64,000 nt of DNA, taken from the NCBI RefSeq assembly GCF_009734185.1, contig NZ_CP046393.1, forward strand, positions 922,501 to 986,500. The letters are read 5' to 3'. The DNA comes from Commensalibacter melissae. GTDB lineage: Bacteria; Pseudomonadota; Alphaproteobacteria; Acetobacterales; Acetobacteraceae. This document shows positions 1 to 9,655 of the stretch, in pieces. The first letter of the stretch is position 1. Each line of letters opens with the position of its first letter. Below the pieces are notes generated by a model, which did no database searches, was not told the DNA's origin, and saw only the letters and a program-made list of their open reading frames with translations. The translations under genes and the position numbers were made by a program.

Positions 1-2870
1 TTAATCTGGCAGATCGGTATGGCTTACCCCTTGTAGCAACAAATGAATGTTTTTTTCCGACTCCTGAATTGTACGAGGCGCACGATGCGCTAATTTGTAT
101 TGCGCAGGGATGTACTGTTGATATGCAGGATCGTTGGAAAGTTACACCTGAACACTGGTTCAAGCCACCGGAAATGATGTGCGCTCTGTTTTCGGATCTT
201 CCTGAAGCATGCGGTAACACGATTGAAATCGCAAAACGGTGTGCAGTTAAAATTGAAACCAGAAAACCTATGCTGCCACATAGTAGAAAAATAAAGGCGG
301 GGACAACGGCCGAGGATACGCTTGAACAAATGGCAAAATCAGGTCTGGAAAAACGTTTGATATCCATTTGCGATCTTACACAAGATCATCGCCAGAAATA
401 TGTAGATCGTCTTGATTACGAAATAAATATTATCAAGAATATGGGCTTTTCAGGTTATTTTCTTATAGTTGCTGATTTTATTCAATGGGCCAAGGAACAT
501 GATATTCCTGTCGGACCGGGAAGGGGATCTGGGGCAGGATCCTTGGTGGCCTGGGCATTGACGATTACTGATTTGGATCCTTTGCGCTTTAATTTGCTGT
601 TTGAGCGCTTTTTAAATCCTGAACGTGTTTCAATGCCGGATTTTGATATCGATTTTTGTCAAGACCGGCGAGATGAAGTCATTGAATATGTAAGACAAGC
701 CTATGGAACCAACCAGGTAGCACAGATTATAACTTTTGGAAAATTGGCTGCGCGTGCTGCTGTTCGTGATGTTGGTCGTGTTCTTGGATTTCCTTTCGGA
801 ATGGTCAATAAGGTTGCTGAACTCATACCAAACAATCCCGCCCATCCAGTTACCTTGAAACAGGCCATTGAAACTGAACCTAGATTACAGGAAATGCAGG
901 CAACAGATGAAAATATACATCGTCTTTTACAAGTGGCTTTGCAGTTGGAGGGATTATACCGACATGCAGGTACGCATGCAGCGGGTGTGGTCATAGGGGA
1001 CCGTCCGCTGGTTGAACTTGTGCCGCTTTATCGTGATCCGAAAAGTGATATGCTTGTTACGCAATATAATATGAAATTTGTCGAACAGGTTGGGTTGGTT
1101 AAATTTGACTTTTTAGGATTAACCACCCTGACGATTTTGCAGCGAGCTGTTAAAATGCTGGAAAAGTTGGGACAACATATTGATCTGTCGAAAATTCCGC
1201 TTGATGATACCCTGACTTATGAAATGTTGAGTCGAGGTGAATCCGGAGGCGTTTTTCAATTTGAAGGCGCCGGGATGCGTGATGTTTTGCGTCAAATGCA
1301 GCCCAGTCGTATAGAGGATCTGATTGCCGCTGTCGCTTTGTACCGACCAGGCCCGATGGCCAATATTCCCGATTATTGTCGACGTAAGCACGGAGAGGAA
1401 TGGCAATCACCGCATGAAAAAATAAGGGATATTCTTGAAGAGACTTATGGCATCATGGTCTATCAAGAACAGGTCATGCAAATTGCCCAGAGATTGGCTA
1501 ATTATAGTCTTGGAGGGGCGGATCTCTTACGTCGAGCAATGGGTAAGAAAATTCGTTCCGAAATGGATAAGCAGCGTGAGATTTTTACTGAAGGTGCAAC
1601 TAAAAATGGTATTGATCGGCAAAAAGCGATAGAGATATTTGATTTGATGGCGCGGTTTGCTGATTATGGGTTCAATAAATCCCACGCTGCTGCTTATGCT
1701 CTGGTTTCTTATCAGACAGCATGGATGAAAGCGAATTATCCAGTGGCTTTTTTTGCCGCATGTATGTCACTGGCACGAGAAAAAACGGATAAATTAGCCA
1801 TTCTTCGACAAGAGGCGAAAAGAATTGGTATTTCTGTCTTGCCTCCTGATATCAACAAATCCGGTGCTGATTTTGAAATTGAAAAAAAACCTGATGGCAG
1901 TTTGGCTATACGCTATGCATTAGCTGCAGTTAAAAGAGCGGGTTTTAGCGCTATGGAAGCCTTGGTTCATGATCGGGATGGTCGAGATTTCAAAAATCTT
2001 GCAGATTTTGCCGAACGCATTGATTATCAGAATTTAAATAAGGGCCAACTTGAAAATCTTGCCAAGGCGGGTGTTTTTGATTCAATCGAAAATAACAGAC
2101 ATATGGTTTTTGCATCAGCCGAAGTGATTTTACGGAGAGCCCATGCACGAAAAGAGGAAAAAGCAAGTGGCCAAATTGGATTATTTCAAAATGCCACGGC
2201 ACAAATGGCAGAACCGTTAAAAATTAACAGTGTGGCTGAATGGCCCGAAATTGAACGGTTAACTTTGGAAGCTGAAGCAATAGGCTATCATATGACAGCT
2301 CACCCACTAGATTCGTTTAGGGCTTTACTGATCAAATTGGGAATACAACCGATAAATAATCTCGAAACAATTGCTCGTTCCGGAGAGGGAAGAATTAAAC
2401 TTGCTGGCTGTATATTAAATTGTAAGGAACGTCCTACCCGTAAAGGGACCAAAATGGCTTGGGTTGGATTATCGGATAAAACTGGAGCCTGTGAGATAAC
2501 TTTTTTTTCTGAAAGTTTGAACCGTTTCCGTGATTTGCTTGTAACTGGTAAAATGGTTATCGTAACGGTTGATTTAAGGTTGGATGCAGAAAATTTGCGT
2601 ATAACGGCAAATCACGTGGAAGATCTTGAAACAGCGATATCCGGTTTGGTCAAGGAACTCAAAATATGGATTGATGACGTCCAGGCTGTAGAAACAATTT
2701 CAAAATTGCTGGAAAATACGCAGAAAGGCAATGGTAAAATCATTTTAATTCCCAATCTTGTTCAGCAACAAGAGGTGGAAATTTTATTACCAGGATACTA
2801 TAATGTATCACCCGTTCTTGCACAGCATATCAAAGTGATCAATGGCGTTGAAAAAGTAGATCAATTCTAA
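1..2870 (+). CDS. dnaE: DNA polymerase III subunit alpha, 5'-truncated by window edge
   Basis: Catalytic subunit of the replicative DNA polymerase (C-family). The reading frame is already open at the left edge (first full codon at base 3), so the gene starts outside the window; the TTG at 69 is internal. About 956 codons are visible against roughly 1150 for the family, so most of the PHP domain is missing. The polymerase core is clear: GPGRGSGAGSL near 511-545 and the catalytic aspartate motif PDFDIDF near 636-656. A fingers and helix-hairpin-helix region follows, with the tail of an OB fold (GRIKLAGCILN) near 2390. It ends at TAA 2868-2870. The downstream 128 bp are AT-rich with no obvious terminator. 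Identification is secure. Confidence 0.97.
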   Translation, partial: NLADRYGLPLVATNECFFPTPELYEAHDALICIAQGCTVDMQDRWKVTPEHWFKPPEMMCALFSDLPEACGNTIEIAKRCAVKIETRKPMLPHSRKIKAGTTAEDTLEQMAKSGLEKRLISICDLTQDHRQKYVDRLDYEINIIKNMGFSGYFLIVADFIQWAKEHDIPVGPGRGSGAGSLVAWALTITDLDPLRFNLLFERFLNPERVSMPDFDIDFCQDRRDEVIEYVRQAYGTNQVAQIITFGKLAARAAVRDVGRVLGFPFGMVNKVAELIPNNPAHPVTLKQAIETEPRLQEMQATDENIHRLLQVALQLEGLYRHAGTHAAGVVIGDRPLVELVPLYRDPKSDMLVTQYNMKFVEQVGLVKFDFLGLTTLTILQRAVKMLEKLGQHIDLSKIPLDDTLTYEMLSRGESGGVFQFEGAGMRDVLRQMQPSRIEDLIAAVALYRPGPMANIPDYCRRKHGEEWQSPHEKIRDILEETYGIMVYQEQVMQIAQRLANYSLGGADLLRRAMGKKIRSEMDKQREIFTEGATKNGIDRQKAIEIFDLMARFADYGFNKSHAAAYALVSYQTAWMKANYPVAFFAACMSLAREKTDKLAILRQEAKRIGISVLPPDINKSGADFEIEKKPDGSLAIRYALAAVKRAGFSAMEALVHDRDGRDFKNLADFAERIDYQNLNKGQLENLAKAGVFDSIENNRHMVFASAEVILRRAHARKEEKASGQIGLFQNATAQMAEPLKINSVAEWPEIERLTLEAEAIGYHMTAHPLDSFRALLIKLGIQPINNLETIARSGEGRIKLAGCILNCKERPTRKGTKMAWVGLSDKTGACEITFFSESLNRFRDLLVTGKMVIVTVDLRLDAENLRITANHVEDLETAISGLVKELKIWIDDVQAVETISKLLENTQKGNGKIILIPNLVQQQEVEILLPGYYNVSPVLAQHIKVINGVEKVDQF

Positions 2871-2998
2871 AAAATAAAAAATTATAATAAAATTTTTTGA
2901 AATAATTTGTTAATCGGGCTGGTTAAAACATCATAAATAATAAATAGTTATTAATATTTTACAATAGGTTTAATCAGTTATAAATCATAGAGATTTGA

Positions 2999-3811
2999 AT
3001 GATAGAGAATAAGATCAAAAGAATTACTGTTCCCCAGATATCGGCGAAAAAAAATAAGGAACCAATTGTTTCCTTGACTGCCTATACTGCTTCAGTTGCA
3101 CAAATTGTGGATCATCATGTTGATTTGATACTTGTGGGTGATTCACTCGGGATGGTCATTTACGGATTTGACACGACTTTGGCCGTGACAGTTGAAATGA
3201 TGATCGAACATGGCAAGGCTGTTATGCGTGGATCAAAAAATGCGTGTGTGATGGTTGATTTACCTTTCGCCTCCTATCAGGAAAATCCGCAGCAGGCCTT
3301 TAGGAACGCAGCACGCATATTGCAGGAAACTGGTGCAGCAGCAGTTAAACTGGAAGGTGGGGAGGAAATGGCCGAAACCGTTGAATTTCTTGTCAAAAGA
3401 GGTATACCTGTTTGTGGACATGTTGGATTGATGCCGCAAGCTGTTCAAACCATGGGTGGGTTTAAAATTGCAGGAAAAAATGCCAAACAAATTGAAAAAG
3501 TCATGCGGGATAGTAATGCTATTGCCAATGCGGGTGCTTTTGCAATTGTTTTGGAGGGAGTGGTTGAATCAGTGGCAAAAACAATTACAGAACAATTATC
3601 AATTCCAACAATTGGAATTGGTGCTTCTCCAGCCTGTGATGGACAAGTCTTGGTATGTGATGATATTTTTGGCGTTTTTCAGGGATTTAAACCAAAATTT
3701 GTTAAACGGTATGCCCAAATTGGTCAAACAATGGAAGAGGCAGTCAAATCTTATGCCATGGAAGTCAGATCCAGAACTTTTCCAAGCGCTGAATTCTGTT
3801 TTGAAAAATAG
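2999..3811 (+). CDS. panB: 3-methyl-2-oxobutanoate hydroxymethyltransferase
   Basis: First committed step of pantothenate synthesis: transfers a hydroxymethyl group from methylene-tetrahydrofolate to 2-oxoisovalerate, giving ketopantoate in the cytosol. The 270-residue length is normal for the family. Family signatures are visible: LTAYTAS near residue 26, the magnesium ligands Asp48 (VGDSLGM) and Asp87 (VMVDLPF), and the catalytic glutamate Glu186 (AIVLEGV). The ATG at 2999 is the natural start; the ribosome site is weak. It stands alone between dnaE and convergent htpG, with no panC beside it. Confidence 0.96.
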   Translation: MIENKIKRITVPQISAKKNKEPIVSLTAYTASVAQIVDHHVDLILVGDSLGMVIYGFDTTLAVTVEMMIEHGKAVMRGSKNACVMVDLPFASYQENPQQAFRNAARILQETGAAAVKLEGGEEMAETVEFLVKRGIPVCGHVGLMPQAVQTMGGFKIAGKNAKQIEKVMRDSNAIANAGAFAIVLEGVVESVAKTITEQLSIPTIGIGASPACDGQVLVCDDIFGVFQGFKPKFVKRYAQIGQTMEEAVKSYAMEVRSRTFPSAEFCFEK

Positions 3812-3842
3812 ACCAAATATTTCTTGTTAAGGTTTTGAAAAA

Positions 3843-3873
3843 GGCGAGCATTCATTGATGCATCGCCATTTTT
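3843..3873. terminator. Bidirectional intrinsic terminator between panB and htpG
   Basis: GGCGAGCAT and ATGCaTCGCC (one bulged A) form a 9-bp hairpin with a 6-base loop at 3843-3867. On the plus strand it is followed by ATTTTT. On the minus strand TTTTTC follows, because AAAAA precedes the stem. It lies 31 bp after the panB stop and 13 bp after the end of htpG, so it can serve both converging genes. Confidence 0.7.
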
Positions 3874-3886
3874 GATATATCTAGGA

Positions 3887-5728
3887 TTATGCTAATGCGG
3901 CTGCAATACGTTTTGCAAATAATGTTGGATCAGATGGCATTTCCCCATCCTGTATTTTTGCAAGATCAAGCAGTATAAATGCAGCTTCATCTATATTCTC
4001 GCCTGAATTTACTTTCTTGATTAAAGATTTGATTAAATTATGATTAGGATTAATTTCCAGAACAGGTGGGGCTGAAGGAATCGAGCGATCGTTACGACGC
4101 ATTAAACGTTGCATCTGTAAATCGGGTCCATCCTCTTTTGCAGCCAAAATTACAGGACTGTCAACAAGGCGTGTCGTCATGCGAGCATCCGTAATTTTGT
4201 CTTTCAAACTTTCCATCAAAGTTTTTAAAAGTTTTTCTTCTTCCTCGCTGTTGGATCTTTCCTCCTTTCCCATAAGTTTATCGAGATCTTCCTTGGCACG
4301 GGTAATGCTGCGTAAAGGTTTTTCCTCAAATTTTCCAAAACGATCAGGCCAGAAAGCATCCACGGGATCAGTGAATAATAAAACCTCGATTCCTTGTGCC
4401 TTGAAACCTTCAAGATGAGGTGAGGTTTTTAAGACTTCAAGGGAATCTCCAGCCAAGAAATAGATGGCCTCCTGATTTTCTTTCATACGTCCCACATAGT
4501 CGGAAAGACTTGTCAAACCATCAACGGTAGATGAATAGAATCTTGAGATTTTGGCAATTGTATCATTGTTTTCATTGGGTTCCCAAAGTCCTTCTTTAAG
4601 AACTGCCCCGAAAAGTTCCCAAAACTTTGTATATTTTTCTTTATCTTCCGAAAGTTTTTTTAATTCACTGATCACACGGTTAACAAGGTTCTTACGAATA
4701 CGTGCAAGAACGGGTGTGTTTTGTAGCATTTCCCTGGATACATTTAGGGGAAGATCTTCAGTATCCACAATCCCCTGAATGAAACGTAACCAAGGTGGAA
4801 GCATGTCCGCTTCATCAGTAATAAACATACGGCGTACATGCAATCGTACCTTGCTTTTTCTTTCTTGATCGACTGGTGCGAATGGAGAAACCATTCCGGG
4901 AATAAATAACAAAGAAGTGAATTCAATCACGCCTTCAGCATGCCATAAAAGCGTAGCCAGTGGTTTGTCAAATAAATGGGTTACATGACGATAGAATTCA
5001 TCTAGTTGTTCATCGGATATATCGCCACGTGGTTTTGTCCAGATTGCTTGACCTTCATTGGCGGATGTTTCTTTGTCATCCTGTTTAATCGTAATGGGCC
5101 AGGCAATATGATCTGCCCATTTACGGATAATATTCTCCAGTCGCATGCTTTCCAAATATTCTTCAGCATCTTTTTTAATATGAAGAATAACATCTGTACC
5201 AGGTGTATTTCTTGTTGAGGAAGCGATACTATACTTACCTTTACCTTCAGAGTTCCATGCCCAGGCTTCATCCGATCCGGCACGTCGTGAAATCACCTCA
5301 ACTTTATCCGCCACCATGAAGGCTGAATAAAATCCAACACCAAATTGACCGATGAGGTTAACACGATCTTCGGGTTTGGCATCCTTGAGCTGTTTTTCAA
5401 ACGCTCTTGTTCCTGATTTTGCAATGGTTCCAAGATTTTGGATCATCTCATCCTTACTCATACCGAGACCATCATCACTGATCGTTAATAAATTTCCCTT
5501 TTTATCAACGGTTAAAAATATTTGGGGTTTATCGGGCAAGGCAACTGTTTGATTGGTAAGCGATTCAAAACGTCTTCTATCCAATGCATCTGCAGAGTTG
5601 GCAATTAATTCTCTTAAAAAAATTTCTCTCTCTGAATAAAGTGCATGAACAACCAGATCCATAAGGCGTTCAACTTCTGCACTAAAATTGTGTTGTTCTT
5701 CAGCATGCGTAGATGTTGCATCACTCAT
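3887..5728 (-). CDS. htpG: Molecular chaperone HtpG (Hsp90 family)
   Basis: Cytosolic ATP-dependent homodimeric chaperone. The N-terminal GHKL ATPase motifs are all present: FLRELIANSADALD, DDGLGM and GQFGVGFYSAF. Middle and C-terminal dimerisation domains follow. The frame is open upstream to 5818, but the family N-terminus matches MSDATSTHAEEQHNFSAEVE, so the ATG at 5728 is chosen. That gives 613 residues, close to the usual 610-640. The extra 30 upstream residues (MSSLISSLFCYI...) look like translated intergenic DNA. It lies 113 bp downstream of the N-formylglutamate amidohydrolase-like gene on the same strand and may share its transcript. Confidence 0.96.
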   Translation of the reverse strand: MSDATSTHAEEQHNFSAEVERLMDLVVHALYSEREIFLRELIANSADALDRRRFESLTNQTVALPDKPQIFLTVDKKGNLLTISDDGLGMSKDEMIQNLGTIAKSGTRAFEKQLKDAKPEDRVNLIGQFGVGFYSAFMVADKVEVISRRAGSDEAWAWNSEGKGKYSIASSTRNTPGTDVILHIKKDAEEYLESMRLENIIRKWADHIAWPITIKQDDKETSANEGQAIWTKPRGDISDEQLDEFYRHVTHLFDKPLATLLWHAEGVIEFTSLLFIPGMVSPFAPVDQERKSKVRLHVRRMFITDEADMLPPWLRFIQGIVDTEDLPLNVSREMLQNTPVLARIRKNLVNRVISELKKLSEDKEKYTKFWELFGAVLKEGLWEPNENNDTIAKISRFYSSTVDGLTSLSDYVGRMKENQEAIYFLAGDSLEVLKTSPHLEGFKAQGIEVLLFTDPVDAFWPDRFGKFEEKPLRSITRAKEDLDKLMGKEERSNSEEEEKLLKTLMESLKDKITDARMTTRLVDSPVILAAKEDGPDLQMQRLMRRNDRSIPSAPPVLEINPNHNLIKSLIKKVNSGENIDEAAFILLDLAKIQDGEMPSDPTLFAKRIAAALA

Positions 5729-5841
5729 TTTCACTTGTAAGCCTTTATCATATTTATGGGTTAAAATTAAATTTGAATTAATTATATAACAAAATAAACT
5801 GGAAATTAACGAAGACAATTAATAATTTTTTTTGGTAACAA

Positions 5842-6696
5842 TTAAATTTTTAAAATTTCTTTCCACTGACTGGTAATCATAATCAGAAATTCAGTCATAA
5901 TTTTTTGAATTCTAAAAAAATTTTCATTGAGTTGGAAACATTCTTCATTCAAATACAATTTTTTATTTATTTCAATTTGTAAAACATGAATATTTTTAAA
6001 AGGATTTCCATAATGACTGGTAATATACCCTCCTGCATAAGGTATATTTTTTTTCACTGTCAAGCCTTTTGATTGAAAATATCTAGCAGTCTGGTTTATT
6101 AACAGCGGGCAACAGCTTTTTGAAAAATTGTCCCCTAATATTATATCTGCAAAGGCAGGGGTTTGGATGCGTGGGGATGGCATTGAATGTACATCGAGGA
6201 TGATGCCTCCATTGAAACGGTTTTTAAAGTTATGAATAAAATTTTTAATTTGTTGATGATAGGAAAACCAATAATTTTGAATTAGTTTTTCAATATGGGT
6301 AAATGAAAGATAATATTTGAAAATAACTTTTCCTGAATTGCTGATTTTATGAACTGTTCCAATTCCGTTTTTTACCCGAGCGGATTCTGTATCACACCAT
6401 GGGGGAAGTTGTTCTTTGAACATTTTTGGATCAAGTTCCCATGCCCATCGATTGAGATCACAGAAAATACGGGATAATTCTGCATTTAACAAACTTCCAC
6501 CATAATTAGATACATGATGAAAAAGTTCATGGACAAAACTGTCTTCACTCTTGCGTAATTCATCCAAGGGTAATCTTGTTAGTTCAAGCAAATTCTGTGG
6601 ATAGAATTGTCCAGAATGAGGTGAGCTGACTAAAAACGGTAAAACATTATTATCAGGTTTTTGTAAATGATATATTTTTGTTTTATGAATTGGCAC
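5842..6696 (-). CDS. N-formylglutamate amidohydrolase family protein
   Basis: 284-residue cytosolic zinc-dependent hydrolase of the FGase superfamily, related to HutG of histidine degradation. Family landmarks are an N-terminal SSPHSGQFYP histidine motif, EDSFVHELF, an LNRWAWELDP segment and LDVHSMPSP. The start is GTG at 6696-6694, preceded by AAGG about 9 bases upstream. No hut genes are nearby, so the substrate could be another N-formyl amino acid; the call is at family level only. Very low GC, like its surroundings. It is transcribed towards htpG. Confidence 0.85.
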   Translation of the reverse strand: MPIHKTKIYHLQKPDNNVLPFLVSSPHSGQFYPQNLLELTRLPLDELRKSEDSFVHELFHHVSNYGGSLLNAELSRIFCDLNRWAWELDPKMFKEQLPPWCDTESARVKNGIGTVHKISNSGKVIFKYYLSFTHIEKLIQNYWFSYHQQIKNFIHNFKNRFNGGIILDVHSMPSPRIQTPAFADIILGDNFSKSCCPLLINQTARYFQSKGLTVKKNIPYAGGYITSHYGNPFKNIHVLQIEINKKLYLNEECFQLNENFFRIQKIMTEFLIMITSQWKEILKI

Positions 6697-6817
6697 AAAA
6701 TAACCTTGCTAACGGAAAAAAAGAATGATTTTATATAAAATATTTTATTTTTTTGCATTTGACCACTTGCGCTTTTAAACCAAGATGTGTATCAAGCAGT
6801 TTATCAAACGTTAAGAT

Positions 6818-6892
6818 GGGCGCATAGCTCAGCGGGAGAGCACTACCTTGACATGGTAGGGGTCACAGGTTCAATCCCTGTTGCGCCCACCA
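6818..6892 (+). tRNA. tRNA-Val (GAC anticodon)
   Basis: A complete cloverleaf is readable. The acceptor stem GGGCGCA pairs with TGCGCCC, and the discriminator A and CCA end are encoded. The D arm contains AGCTCAGCGGGAGAGC. The anticodon stem CTACC/GGTAG holds the loop TTGACAT, giving anticodon GAC. The T arm carries GGTTCAATCC. It sits alone between two divergent protein genes. Confidence 0.97.
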
Positions 6893-7023
6893 TCTTATCA
6901 TAACCGTGAAAAAAACTAATCATCATTCAAAAATTATTGTCTTTCGTTTATACGTATAATCATCATAATTTACCTGTATAATTTAAAAAACATCTAAAAT
7001 TTCCTGTTTGTGTATTGGATAAA

Positions 7024-7635
7024 ATGATGATTAATAATATTTATTGTGTTGGCAGAAATTTTGCTGAACATGCAAAAGAATTGGGAAATCAAATCGAATC
7101 TGTCCCCGTAATTTTTAGTAAACCCAACACCTCCTTGGTAGAGGGAGATACAATTATCCTACCTGATTTTTCACAGGATATTCATTATGAAACAGAAATT
7201 GTATTAAAGATTTCCCAGGATGGTTTTAAAATTTCGGAGAACAAAGCCGAAAATTATTATGATGAAATCGCTCTTGGCCTTGATTTGACGGCTAGAGACC
7301 TGCAAACAGCATTGAAAGAGAAAAAATTACCCTGGTTTTTGGCAAAGGGTTTTAAAGATTCCTGTTACCTTTCCTCTTTTGTAAAAAAGGAACTGTTATC
7401 TCATCCTATTTGCTTTTCAATGAAATTAAATGGAAAAGAGCGTCAGAGAGGTAATAGCAATAACATGATATTTAATTTCAGCAAGATTATATCCTATATT
7501 AGCCAGTTTGTTCCATTAAAAAAATCAGATGTGATTTTCACTGGTACGCCAAAGGGTGTAGGCAAACTGAAATCTGGGGATCAAATATCACTCTTTTTGC
7601 AGGAAAATGAAATTGCTATAGTGAAAGTAAAATAA
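7024..7635 (+). CDS. Fumarylacetoacetate hydrolase (FAH) family protein
   Basis: 203-residue protein of the FAH fold, closest in length and motifs to the short acylpyruvase/FAHD1 (YcgM-like) group, which cleaves acylpyruvates or decarboxylates oxaloacetate. It opens with YCVGRNFAEHAKELG. Metal-ligand glutamates lie in HYETEIVLKI, GLDLTARDLQ follows, and the C-terminal FTGTPKGVG loop is present. A TTG at 7015 extends it by three codons (MDK). The tandem ATGs at 7024 and 7027 are more plausible starts. The exact substrate cannot be read from the sequence. Confidence 0.85.
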   Translation: MMINNIYCVGRNFAEHAKELGNQIESVPVIFSKPNTSLVEGDTIILPDFSQDIHYETEIVLKISQDGFKISENKAENYYDEIALGLDLTARDLQTALKEKKLPWFLAKGFKDSCYLSSFVKKELLSHPICFSMKLNGKERQRGNSNNMIFNFSKIISYISQFVPLKKSDVIFTGTPKGVGKLKSGDQISLFLQENEIAIVKVK

Positions 7636-7704
7636 TTACATAATTTTTAATTAAAATTATTTGGTAAGCCAATGTATTTTAATCGACATAAAAGGGTAAT
7701 AGCG

Positions 7705-8706
7705 ATGAGGCGAAGACAATTTTTGGCAAATTCTATTGGCACAGCAGTTATGGCAGTTGGAAGTGGAAAATTTGTTTTTTCGAATATACCCGTTTTTGCG
7801 AGATCATCATCCGAATATAAATCCTTTCTATTCAATATATATCAACAGGCTGTTCAGTTAGGAATGAATGCCTCTATTATGAGGCATGCTTTGAATTATT
7901 CTTTACCGAATAAAAAAGTGATTGAACTTGATCATAAACAGCCAGAATTTGTCATGACATGGCAACAATATTACAAAAAAGTCATAACAGTAGAAAAAAT
8001 AGAACAAGGTCGCAATAAATTTCATGAACTTCAAACGTTTTTGACTGCCCTTTGGCAGAGTTATGAAGTTGATCCTTCTATACTAGTTGGAATATGGGGA
8101 ATAGAATCCTTTTATGGCAAATTTCTCGGAAAATTTAATGTTATTGATGCTTTGGCAACTTTGGCTTATGAAGGTAGAAGAGCTAAATTTTTCAAAATTG
8201 AGCTCATGAATGCATTAAGAATTCTTAATCATAGAAATATCAATCCCGAAAATATGATGGGCAGTTATGCTGGTGCAATGGGTCAGCCCCAATTTATGCC
8301 CAGTGCATATTTACGGTATGCGGTTGATTTTTCAGGAAACGGTCATCCAAATATTTGGACAAATGAAAAAGATGTACTGGCTTCAATTGCCAATTATCTG
8401 AAGAAAAATGGTTGGCATGGATCTGAACCCTGGGGACAAAAAATTTTATTGCCAAATGATTTCAATGGTTCATATATCGGACATCATGTTTCAAAAACAC
8501 TTGGTGAATGGAAATCAATGGGTGTTAAGCGATCAGATGGTTCGGATTTTTCCCGTCTGGATATTTATGGCAGTATTTTGAAACCGGATGAGAAAAATAA
8601 TAATGGTTTTATGATTTATCATAATTTTAATGTAATACGCCGCTACAACCCTTCGGATTATTATGCACTTGCAGTCGGATTGCTGGGAGATGCGATGATT
8701 GCATAA
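7705..8706 (+). CDS. Lytic murein transglycosylase, MltB-like (SLT_2)
   Basis: Periplasmic enzyme that cleaves the MurNAc-GlcNAc bond of peptidoglycan with 1,6-anhydro product formation. The frame runs up to 7672, but AAAGGG at 7691-7696 sits correctly before the ATG at 7705. That start gives MRRRQFLANS plus a hydrophobic stretch, a signal peptide with a Tat-like twin arginine. The catalytic glutamate is Glu134 in WGIESFYG, and AGAMGQPQFMPS (residues 189-200) is the family signature. 333 residues, with no C-terminal peptidoglycan-binding domain. It heads a run of envelope genes with rlpA and the D,D-carboxypeptidase. Confidence 0.92.
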   Translation: MRRRQFLANSIGTAVMAVGSGKFVFSNIPVFARSSSEYKSFLFNIYQQAVQLGMNASIMRHALNYSLPNKKVIELDHKQPEFVMTWQQYYKKVITVEKIEQGRNKFHELQTFLTALWQSYEVDPSILVGIWGIESFYGKFLGKFNVIDALATLAYEGRRAKFFKIELMNALRILNHRNINPENMMGSYAGAMGQPQFMPSAYLRYAVDFSGNGHPNIWTNEKDVLASIANYLKKNGWHGSEPWGQKILLPNDFNGSYIGHHVSKTLGEWKSMGVKRSDGSDFSRLDIYGSILKPDEKNNNGFMIYHNFNVIRRYNPSDYYALAVGLLGDAMIA

Positions 8707-8756
8707 AATGATTGTTTTTTTGTAATATAAATATAAAATAACAAAATATTAATTTT

Positions 8757-9647
8757 GTGAATTTGAATTATATCGTGAAAAAATATTTATTTTCTCTATT
8801 GTTGATAAGTATAGCCTGTTGTACCAAGGAAGAAAAACCGTTGCAACCAGCTCAGATTCACTATGTAGTTGGTCAACCTTATCAGGTTGGGGAACAATGG
8901 TATTATCCAGAGGAAAATTTTGCCTATCATTCAACAGGTTTGGCAGTTATATCCAAAAATCAGAAAGATAAAGTGACTGCTGATGGGGAATATTATGACC
9001 CGCAACGTATGACAGGCGCACATCCCACATTGCAATTACCGAGTATTATAAAAGTTCGCAATGTTGACAATGGTAGGGAAATTTTAATTCGTTTAAATGA
9101 TCGTCCATCATCTTATCCTTCAAGATTGTTGGAATTGACGCCAAAAGCTGGTGAATTATTGGGAATTTCAAACGGGCAAACAGCGAAAATCGAAATTGTT
9201 GAGGAAGAAAATCAAAGCCAAAATCTTGCTTTTGAAATGCCCAATGGTCCGCAAACGGAAATGAAAGTTAACACTGCGCCTTTGGATACAATCATGGTTG
9301 AAAATCTGAATGGCAAATCAAGCGAAAATGATGCGAAAAAAAAATCAGATCCCACTTTCCAAAAAGCATTAAATTCTTCATTAATATTAAAAGATTTGCC
9401 CGTCACTTTTACGCAAGGTCAAATTACAGGGGGGCAAATATGGATTGATTGTGGCTCTTTCACCTTGCGAATTTATGCTAATAAATTGGCGGCACGTATT
9501 GGTGGGAGAGTGATCTATAGTTTTGAAGGAGGGCGCAGAATATTGCATGTTCGTTCTGGTCCCTATCAATCAGTCGAAAGTGCTGATCAAAATCTTGATT
9601 ATTTGTTAAAATCTGGCATTAAGGGTGCCAAAATTATAGTTGAATAG
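8757..9647 (+). CDS. rlpA: RlpA-family septal ring lytic transglycosylase, lipoprotein with SPOR domain
   Basis: Outer-membrane lipoprotein acting on denuded glycan strands at the septum. It has a short signal peptide with lipobox ISIAC followed by CTKEE. A double-psi beta-barrel RlpA domain follows, with TGAHPTLQLPS (catalytic His region) and IRLNDRPSS (catalytic Asp region). The C-terminal 70 residues form a SPOR domain that binds peptidoglycan (WIDCGSFTLRIYANKLA ... VRSGPYQSVESA). The start is GTG at 8757; a second GTG at 8775 would give a more typical signal peptide (MKKYLFSLLLISIAC). Only 8 bp separate it from the next gene. Confidence 0.9.
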   Translation: MNLNYIVKKYLFSLLLISIACCTKEEKPLQPAQIHYVVGQPYQVGEQWYYPEENFAYHSTGLAVISKNQKDKVTADGEYYDPQRMTGAHPTLQLPSIIKVRNVDNGREILIRLNDRPSSYPSRLLELTPKAGELLGISNGQTAKIEIVEEENQSQNLAFEMPNGPQTEMKVNTAPLDTIMVENLNGKSSENDAKKKSDPTFQKALNSSLILKDLPVTFTQGQITGGQIWIDCGSFTLRIYANKLAARIGGRVIYSFEGGRRILHVRSGPYQSVESADQNLDYLLKSGIKGAKIIVE

Positions 9648-9655
9648 GAACAAGC

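Noticed and set aside
69-71. TTG at 69 as the dnaE start
   Set aside because: The frame is open to the window edge and codes for upstream family sequence (LVATNECFF), so the gene is truncated rather than starting here.
5729-5818. N-terminal extension of HtpG
   Set aside because: The extra 30 residues are not family-like, and the ATG at 5728 gives the standard N-terminus.
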